A program made the position numbers and the translations under genes. Shown here one piece after another: positions 8,713-15,651 of a stretch of DNA of 15,651 nt. The stretch lies in the NCBI GenBank assembly GCA_001430745.1, contig KQ482063.1, forward strand, positions 18,891 through 34,541, read 5' to 3'. The DNA comes from Auxenochlorella pyrenoidosa. Taxonomy: Eukaryota; Chlorophyta; Trebouxiophyceae; Chlorellales; Chlorellaceae. The stretch's first letter is position 1. Each line of letters opens with the position of its first letter. A model generated the notes under the pieces. That model saw only the letters and a program-made list of their open reading frames with translations. It had not been told where the DNA came from and did no database searches.

Positions 8713-8790
8713 GGTCGTTGCACGCTGCAGCAAGCCAGCCGCCATTCGCTCTCCCTAGCCCCCTAGCTTGCGGCCTTGGCAGCAGTCCCA

Positions 8791-10024
<1,234 letters not shown>

Positions 10025-10436
10025 CACCAGCTGTCTTCATGCTTGCCCTTGGTGGGTGCTGTCATGGTGCTGCCATTGCACCGCGTGTACACAAGTTCAG
10101 CAGCCACGTGCTCAACAAAAGGTTCGGACAGGCATTGAAAGAGGCAGCTCATACGCCGCCCAGCAGCTCTTCCAATCGCGCTTGCGGCTGTGAGATCTGC
10201 TGCATACTGTGCCGTGGGACATGCCCTGGGAGCATGGGAGGCCACGCAGCCGATGCACATGGCTGCCAGCTAGCTATAGCCGGGCACCAACACGGGCGGT
10301 GACGTCAGCGCCGCCACCAGCTTTGCTGCGGCACCCCAGGCGGGCAGCGTGGCCTGCGGCAATTAACGTTGCTGCATCAATTCATCTGGCACAGCTTACC
10401 AGCGCCTGCGCACTTTGGGTTTGGCCGGCCGCTTTG
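10025..10436. other. Intergenic region between TAD2 and the MYND gene
   Basis: About 410 bases holding the TAD2 3' UTR and the promoter of the next gene, both on the plus strand. No TGTAA follows the TAD2 stop. A perfect TGACGTCA palindrome is present. The frame of the next gene stays open back to an ATG at 10221, so part of this region could be coding. Confidence 0.6.
10300..10307. promoter_or_regulatory. TGACGTCA palindrome (bZIP/CRE-type site)
   Basis: A perfect eight-base TGACGTCA lies 130 bases before the proposed start of the MYND gene. This is the classic CRE/TGA-factor bZIP core. Function is inferred from motif and position; if translation began at 10221 it would lie in coding sequence. 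Confidence 0.4.
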
Positions 10437-13400
10437 ATGTCTTCCGATTTTGCTCTTGACAAGCTCTCCCGGCTGAATGAGACCGTGGCAGAAGAGGATC
10501 GCACGCCGGAGCTGCGCTTGCTGCTGGCATTCGCGGACTGCAGCCGGCAGGCCGAGGAGCGGCTGCGGGCGGTGGGCGCACTGCGGGCGCAGGGCGTGCC
10601 TCCTGCCAAGCTGCTGCAGCAGCCGGAGGCCTTCCAGGCAAGACACTTCACGGGCGCCGTCGCTGGCTGCAGGGCAGGGCAGCATGACTGCACGCGCAGG
10701 GCGTTGGCGCCGCCTCATGCCCGCACAGCACCTGGCGGCAGTTGGCCGCCCCGCCTTGGCAGGAGCGGCCCCAGTCTGCTCTGGCGGCGCACTTGGACAC
10801 TTATGAGGGCGGTTGTGCACGAATTTCATATCGCGGATAAGACTGGGCCCCAGGGATTGGCAATGCACAGCATTCCCAGACTGGCGGACCCCACCCCAAC
10901 CCCCCGTGCAGGGGCTGGCCCTGTTTGCCCGCTCAGTGGCGCTGGGTGCTGAGGCCGCGGGCGTGGGCCTGTGCAGCGCAGAGGTGCTCAACCTGCTCAA
11001 GGAGGCGCTGCTGCAGGTGGGATGCTTGTGCTGGTGCGGGGAACGGGGAGTGGGTGGCTGGAAGCAGGCGAGCCAGGGAGCGAGTTGCTCCAGTGGGGGC
11101 GAGCGGGCAGCTGGCAGGCCAGGCGTGCGCCACAGCTGGGCCGGCGCCACTGCAGGCGGGGCGGGCACGAGCTGGCAGCAGTATGCCCTGGTTCGGGGGC
11201 TTTGATCAACGGCTTGCCGCCTGCAATGCGCTGCGCCCCTGCAATGCTGCAGCCAATCATCCAGCGGGAGGAGGATGGCAGCTACCAAGCCCATCGCCCC
11301 AGCGTTGGTGAGGCAGCAGCCCCGCATTGCAGCGCCATCGCTTTGTCATGGCGCTGAGCCGGCTGCGGCGGCACTGCCCGCGTTACGTAGCACCTGCGGG
11401 TTGCATGCATGTTTGCATCCGCCACAGGCTGCATGCGCCCTGCGCTTCACGCTCTTCCCAAGCCCCAGAGCCCTGCCCCTTTGCGTCTCATCAGCCCCCC
11501 CCCCCCCCCCCACTGCAGTCTGCCCTAGCCCCACGCCCCTCAACGTCCTGCAGCTGCTTGCTGCCGGGGTGGTCCTGCACGTAACCGGCAACCCCGAGCC
11601 GGCCATTGCCATGCTGTCGGCGGCGCTTTCCGGCGTGTGGCCGCCGTTGCGCGACATGCAGCGGCGCCTGGTGGCGCGCCAGTTTGTGCCCTCGGCGGCA
11701 GTAGCCGAGCCGGGGCGGGCAGACGGCGGGCAGCCAGACGGCGGGCAGCCAGCCGCTGGCCCTGTGGACGGCTCAGCGGGTTCAGCAGGGGCCTCTGCTG
11801 ACAGGGCAGAGCAGCTGGCGGCAGCGACCAGCACCGGCGCCGGCAGCGGCGGCGACGCCAGCAGCCAGGCAGGGCCCAGCGGCAGCGGCGGCGGCGCTGC
11901 TCCGCCTGCACCCAGCAGCACCGAGGGTGCGCCCGAGCTGGCGACCGCGCTGGGCGCCGCCCTGGCGGAGCGCTGCCCAGCCGTCTCCCTGGCAGACCTT
12001 CAAAAGTCGGCGCTGGCGCTGCGCCTCTTCCTGGGTTGCCGCGCTGTGGGCGAGCAGCGCGGTGACGGGCCCGCCCTGCAGGCCATCGTGCGCACCCTGC
12101 TCATGGACTGCCAGCAGCTGCTGGACCTGGATCCGGGGTGCATGCACGCCTACGTGTGGGCGGCACAGCTGCTGCTGTGCGCGCGGTGGCCCATGGACCG
12201 TGCCCGAGCGCGCGGACTGTTTGAGGAGGGCGTGCGGCGGGCGAGGGACGCCAAGTGTGAGTGGGGGTGTGGGTCGGGGGTGGAGGTGAGGGGGTGGTGG
12301 TGGGGATGTGTGTGAGTGGGGGCGGGGCGGGGGCGCGCACATGCTGTGCGGGGCGCATGGGAATGGGAGAGCTGATTGTGAGGGCTGACCACACCGGGAT
12401 GAGAGCTCTTGACGCGCCCCCCGCTTGCAATGCGCATCTGACAGGATGCGCAGGTGCTGCGGGGAGGTGTGGTGCTTGGGCCCTGTACGCTGGCGCATGT
12501 CCGCAGCACCTTGGCGAGTGGCTGCTCCCTCCATGCACACCCTGCAGGTCGTTTCCCTTTTGCGGGGGGGTGGGGGGGGCGGTCCACGGCCGTGCTGCAA
12601 CAGCCCACGCCCCTGCTCCCTGCTGCAGGCTGGCTGGCGGCGGGCGAGGTGGCCCACGACTATGCCGTGTGGATGGTGTCCACGGCAGCCGGGGAGCGCA
12701 ACGTCGCTGAGAAGCAGGCGGCACTGCTGGAGGCAGGTGCGTTGTGCTCCCCTCATGTCTGGCCTGTGCATGACCAACCTTCTCCCGCAGCGGCATAACT
12801 CGCTAGTGTGCATAGCGATGTGGGTACGCGGCTGCATGCCTGCACCCCTGCTGTGGTGTACCCTTTGTCGTCTGTTCACGCTGCGGGGGACACAGCAGCA
12901 TGGAGAGCAGAGGCAGTGGTTCCCGGGCTCTCCACTGCCCGCTGTCACGCAGCGTGCTGAACGTTCAGCGCCGCGCAACGGGTCGCAAGTGCTCGCGCCT
13001 CTGCCCACAGCCCTGCGCGATCGTGCTGTGCAGGCAAGCTGCTAGAGGTGGTACAAGAGGCGGAGCGGGAGCTGCAGCCGTGGATGCCCGCTGGGCGCCT
13101 GCACCAGCTGACGGCGCGGCGGCAGCAGCTGGGCGAGCTCCTGTGCCAGCTGCAGTCTGGCCAGCTCGGCACAATTGGTGAGGGACGTGGTTTGTGAGGT
13201 GTGGTTGGGTGTGGTGTGGATGGATGAGGGGAGGGGGCGGAGGCGGGATGGGGCATGGCGTGTATGTCTCGCATCCAAGGAGCTGCACAACCGCCCACAG
13301 CAGCCTGGCCGGCGGGCATCACGGTAGAGAGCGTCGGCTCAACCTGGCCAGGCTTCCTGCTGCCTTGCAGGTGCGTACGGGAGATTTGTTGCAACTGCAG

Positions 13401-13790
13401 GGGTGCTGTTAATCCATGCATTTCTGCACCTTTGCCTGTCTGCGACCCTGCAGGCTCGGCGCGTCCCGCCGGCGGCGCGGCGTGCGACTTTTGTGGGCAG
13501 GCGGTGCCGCAGCTGCGGCTGTGCGGCTCCTGCAAGGCTGTGGGCTACTGCAGCCGCGAGTGCCAGGTCAAGGCGAGTTTTTGAAGAAAAAGTTAGAGAA
13601 AGCGTGACACTCCCGTGTGACTGGGTGACTCTGAACCAGCAGCGCTGCACCCAGCACCACATGCTTTGCACGCCAACTGCTGTTGTTCCATGAGCACTTT
13701 GTGCCGCCCTGCCCGCAGGCTTGGAAGGCAGGGCACAAGGCTGTGTGTGCTCCCTTGGCCCAGCAGCCTGAGTCTCAGAAACAGCAGTAA
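10437..13790 (+). CDS. Helical (TPR-like) protein with C-terminal MYND zinc finger
   Basis: Exons 10437-10637, 10912-11016, 11253-11307, 11519-12256, 12629-12736, 13034-13177, 13454-13566 and 13719-13790 join in phase to 511 residues ending in TAA. The first intron has a GC donor (CAG|GCAAG), the others GT. Residues 1-140 and about 225-450 are Ala/Leu-rich and predicted helical, with TPR-like stretches (LQLLAAGVVLHVTGNPEPAIAMLSAAL; ARARGLFEEGVRRARD). Between them lies a Gly/Ser/Ala/Pro-rich linker (about 165-225). The end is a complete MYND finger (461-498): CDFC, LCGSC, GYCSREC, QAWKAGHKAVC, all eight zinc ligands present. MYND fingers bind proline-rich partner peptides; no SET domain or other enzyme domain is seen, so the likely role is adaptor or co-regulator, target unknown. 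An in-frame ATG at 10221 would add 72 Arg/Ser/Ala-rich residues; I prefer MSSDFALDKLSRL at 10437. Confidence 0.85.
11495..11511 (+). repeat. C17 homopolymer before the exon 4 acceptor of the MYND gene
   Basis: Seventeen C in a row followed by ACTGCAG at the splice acceptor (exon starts at 11519). It probably acts as the polypyrimidine tract. Such runs are prone to length error in sequencing. Confidence 0.8.
12257..12334 (+). repeat. G-rich tract at the 5' end of MYND intron 4
   Basis: Beginning at the GTGAGT donor, the intron has many G runs broken by single T or A. It could form G-quadruplexes in the pre-mRNA or act as an intronic splicing enhancer, since G runs near donors commonly do. A similar tract follows the donor at 13178. 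Confidence 0.6.
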
Positions 13791-13984
13791 ATCTCTGGCA
13801 TCCACGACGTGGCTCAGGCAGTTTGTCATTGTGGACGCAATTGCCAGTCGGCCATTTGCTCAAGATGCGGACTGTTCGACTTCGAGGCGCTGTGCACTGG
13901 CCAGCATCAGCCAGGCTTTGATCCATCGATCCTTGCTTGGCATGCCCCGCAAGAGGGCCTGCTTGCCATCCAGCTTTCCTCTAT

Positions 13985-13989
13985 TGTAA
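13985..13989 (+). terminator. Putative TGTAA poly(A) signal of the MYND gene
   Basis: TGTAA, the poly(A) signal used by chlorophyte nuclear genes, lies 195 bases after the stop codon on the coding strand. Inferred from motif and position. Confidence 0.5.
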
Positions 13990-13997
13990 GGGTTGGG

Positions 13998-14002
13998 TTA
14001 CA
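13998..14002 (-). terminator. Putative TGTAA poly(A) signal of the convergent gene
   Basis: TTACA on the plus strand is TGTAA for the minus-strand gene, 278 bases past its stop. It lies eight bases from the plus-strand signal, so the two transcripts would overlap slightly. Confidence 0.45.
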
Positions 14003-14279
14003 ATCCCAAAGGCGATGTCATGGATGGGCACGAGGGGTTCATGATGGGGGCGCGCGCTAGCGCTGTGCGGTTCCAGCGACACGCGCCACTGCCGGGAGGG
14101 CAAGGTTGAGCAGCGGGTGGAAACAGCAACCCAACGGGAGGGCATGGGGCTGAGCAGGGGACGAGGACGGCAAGTTGGGGCAGAGAAAAGAGTGCATGGA
14201 TGCATTCAAGGTGGCATGCCCACAGGCAGGAAACGGGTGCGGTCAGCCTGCACTCTCAGAACACCCACCACGCAGCACG

Positions 14280-15651
14280 CTAGCTCATCGGCCCTGCGGG
14301 CGGCCCAGGCTGACCCTCAGTCGCCATGCCCCCTTGTTCGCTGCCGTTGCCGCTGGGCGCGCCGCTGAGAGTGACCGCGGCCATGGCGCTGGCGAGCGGC
14401 TCCCCTCGCTGCAGGGCCGCCAGCTGCTCGGCGAGCAGGGGGTCGATGTGCTGCAGCTGCAGCCTGAGCTGCTGGTCGCCCATCCAGGATGCAATCTGCG
14501 CAGCATGGGGGCAGAAGCAAACAAGCGGGCCAGCTGGGCAGGGGGGATGGAACCCATGGCTGCCTGCACTTCGCCCCTAAGTTGCCGTGAGGGAGCAAGC
14601 TGGTTGATGGGGGTGGGGGTGGGCGTGGGGGTGGGGGGGCGGGGCGCGCAAGGCAGCGCAGCATCCTGTCCAGGAAGGCTGCACAGCAGCCATTGGAGCA
14701 GCACGGTGGTGGGCAGGGCGGGCACAGGGGGCTGCAGGGTCGCAAAAATCGCGCTGCTTTGGTTGACCTACTCAGTTAGGCAGGGAGCCCTCTCAATCCC
14801 CCGCCGCAGGGCAGGCAGCCCTCCATGCCCCCTCTCCCCAGCCCCCTGTGACGCCGCACCTTGGTGGCAGCAGCGCGCGCCGCTTCTCGGGCGTCGATCG
14901 CCTTGACCGGGTCCTCTCGGGCCAGCGCCAGGCGGCGCAGAACCAGCTGGTCCGAGTGGGCGGGGTCGGGGACCTGTGTGTGTGGGCGGGGGTGCAGGAA
15001 GGTGGAGTCTTTTGCAAAGTCGTGCGCCAGGTTCGACAGCGCACATCAGGCGCCAAGGATGCTCCTGCGCAGCCCCCGACCCTCCACCATTGTCCCTGGC
15101 AGCCAGGCCCCCACCTGTGCCTCGGCCAGGCGCTCCTGGTCCCGCGCAAACTGCTCCTGCTCCCGGGCCGCACGGATGCCTGGAGGGGTGGGGGCACGCG
15201 GCATGGCCGGGAGTCGATTGAGCCAGGACGCAGCAAAGGCGGCTGATGCATGGGGTGGGTGGGCCTACACCCGCATGCGACAGAGCCATGCACAGGGGGT
15301 TGGGGAGACGGCGAGCGGAGGCGGGCGCGCAGCGCCCATGGCTGGCCGCAGGGAGCAGGCTGGCGGCTCACCCAACGCCAGCGCCTGCGCCGCGCGCTCG
15401 GGCGTGCGCAGCAGCGGCACACTGTCGGCGTACAGCAGGCTGCACAGCGTGACTGCGGCGCGGTGCCGCCGCACCCTGCGGGGGGCCAGGGGCGGCCGGC
15501 GGCAGGGGCCCAACGGGTGGGCAGGCAGCAACTTGCACAGAGCAGGCAGGCACATCAAAAAGGCCCAGCCTCCCATGCAGGTCCCCTGTGCATCCTGCTC
15601 TCCGGGCTCTACTTGCTAGTGAGGCTGCCGCCGCCGGCCTCCCCACCCGAA
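14280..15651 (-). CDS. Unrecognised Ala/Leu-rich helical protein, 3' part
   Basis: Exons 15372-15475, 15115-15179, 14860-14973 and 14280-14495 join in phase to about 165 residues plus a TAG stop; the 5' end lies beyond the window. The last five bases (15647-15651, before a GTGGGG donor) would fit the phase of an upstream exon end. The segments read as charged amphipathic helices, for example IRAAREQEQFARDQERLAEAQ, LRRLALAREDPVKAIDAREA and QLRLQLQHIDPLLAEQLAAL, then a Gly/Pro-rich tail ending in PMS. I do not recognise the family and see no catalytic motif, zinc site or membrane segment. Coding status rests on four consistent exons with good GT-AG sites. Bases 14496-14563, just before the last acceptor, also look coding (AAMGSIPPAQLARLFASAPM) but in a frame off by one base, so either a frameshift or alternative splicing is present. 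Confidence 0.65.
14609..14644. repeat. G/T simple-sequence tract in the last intron of the 3'-most gene
   Basis: GGGGGT-type repeats on the plus strand, hence a CCCCCA tract on the coding strand, ending about 45 bases before the alternative acceptor at 14563 and 110 bases before the one at 14495. It resembles the tracts before other acceptors in this window. Confidence 0.65.

Larger units (their letters stand above)
8461..8790. promoter_or_regulatory. Divergent promoter region between PUKI and TAD2
   Basis: These 330 bases separate two head-to-head start codons, so both 5' flanks lie here. The TAD2-proximal half is AT-richer than the exons and carries two CCAAT boxes and a TATA box (listed separately). 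No equally clear core motif is seen pointing towards PUKI. Confidence 0.7.
13791..14279. other. Convergent intergenic region
   Basis: About 490 bases between the stop codons of the MYND gene (plus) and the last gene (minus), thus 3' UTRs and terminators of both. TGTAA motifs for each strand lie within 18 bases near 13985-14002. No other coding signal with family similarity was recognised. Confidence 0.7.

Noticed and set aside
13809..14060. Short plus-strand frame with CHCGRNCQSAICSRCG, zinc-ribbon-like spacing
   Set aside because: It lacks an ATG at the right place, lies in the 3' UTR of the MYND gene and has no splice sites linking it to an exon.

Overview
The window looks like nuclear DNA of a GC-rich unicellular green alga, most likely a chlorellacean (Trebouxiophyceae). 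Three things point there: a plastid-type IspG/HDS gene with an N-terminal transit-like leader, genes cut into many short exons by introns of about 110-540 bases, and TGTAA poly(A) motifs of the chlorophyte kind where two genes converge. I built the gene models by hand from reading frames, GT-AG (or GC-AG) junctions and codon phase. In every model the exon lengths add up to an open frame, but no transcript data were available.

Layout, left to right. (1) 1-2108, minus strand: the 5' part of HDS (IspG/GcpE), a late enzyme of the plastid MEP isoprenoid pathway, seven exons seen, running off the left edge. (2) 2749-5545, minus: a nine-exon secreted glycoside hydrolase of the GH88 (unsaturated glucuronyl hydrolase) type. 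(3) 6025-8460, minus: a six-exon PfkB-family pseudouridine kinase (PUKI) with an N-terminal PTS2 peroxisome signal and an odd 17-cysteine insertion. (4) 8791-10024, plus: TAD2, the catalytic subunit of the tRNA adenosine-34 deaminase, four exons, divergent from PUKI across a 330-base region with two CCAAT boxes and a TATA box. (5) 10437-13790, plus: an eight-exon helical protein with a C-terminal MYND zinc finger. (6) 14280-15651, minus: the 3' part of an unrecognised helical protein, converging on the MYND gene and running off the right edge.

This is a eukaryotic gene neighbourhood, not an operon, so the genes are mostly independent. The closest thematic pair is PUKI (breakdown of the modified nucleoside pseudouridine) and TAD2 (making inosine in tRNA), which sit head to head. 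No bacterial system, CRISPR array, rRNA, tRNA or intact mobile element was seen.

The points most worth a second look are the PTS2 and cysteine-rich insertion of PUKI, a GH88 enzyme in a green alga, two GC-AG introns, a 33-base duplicated splice junction inside HDS, paired 16-base repeats upstream of HDS, and competing acceptor sites in two frames in the last gene.
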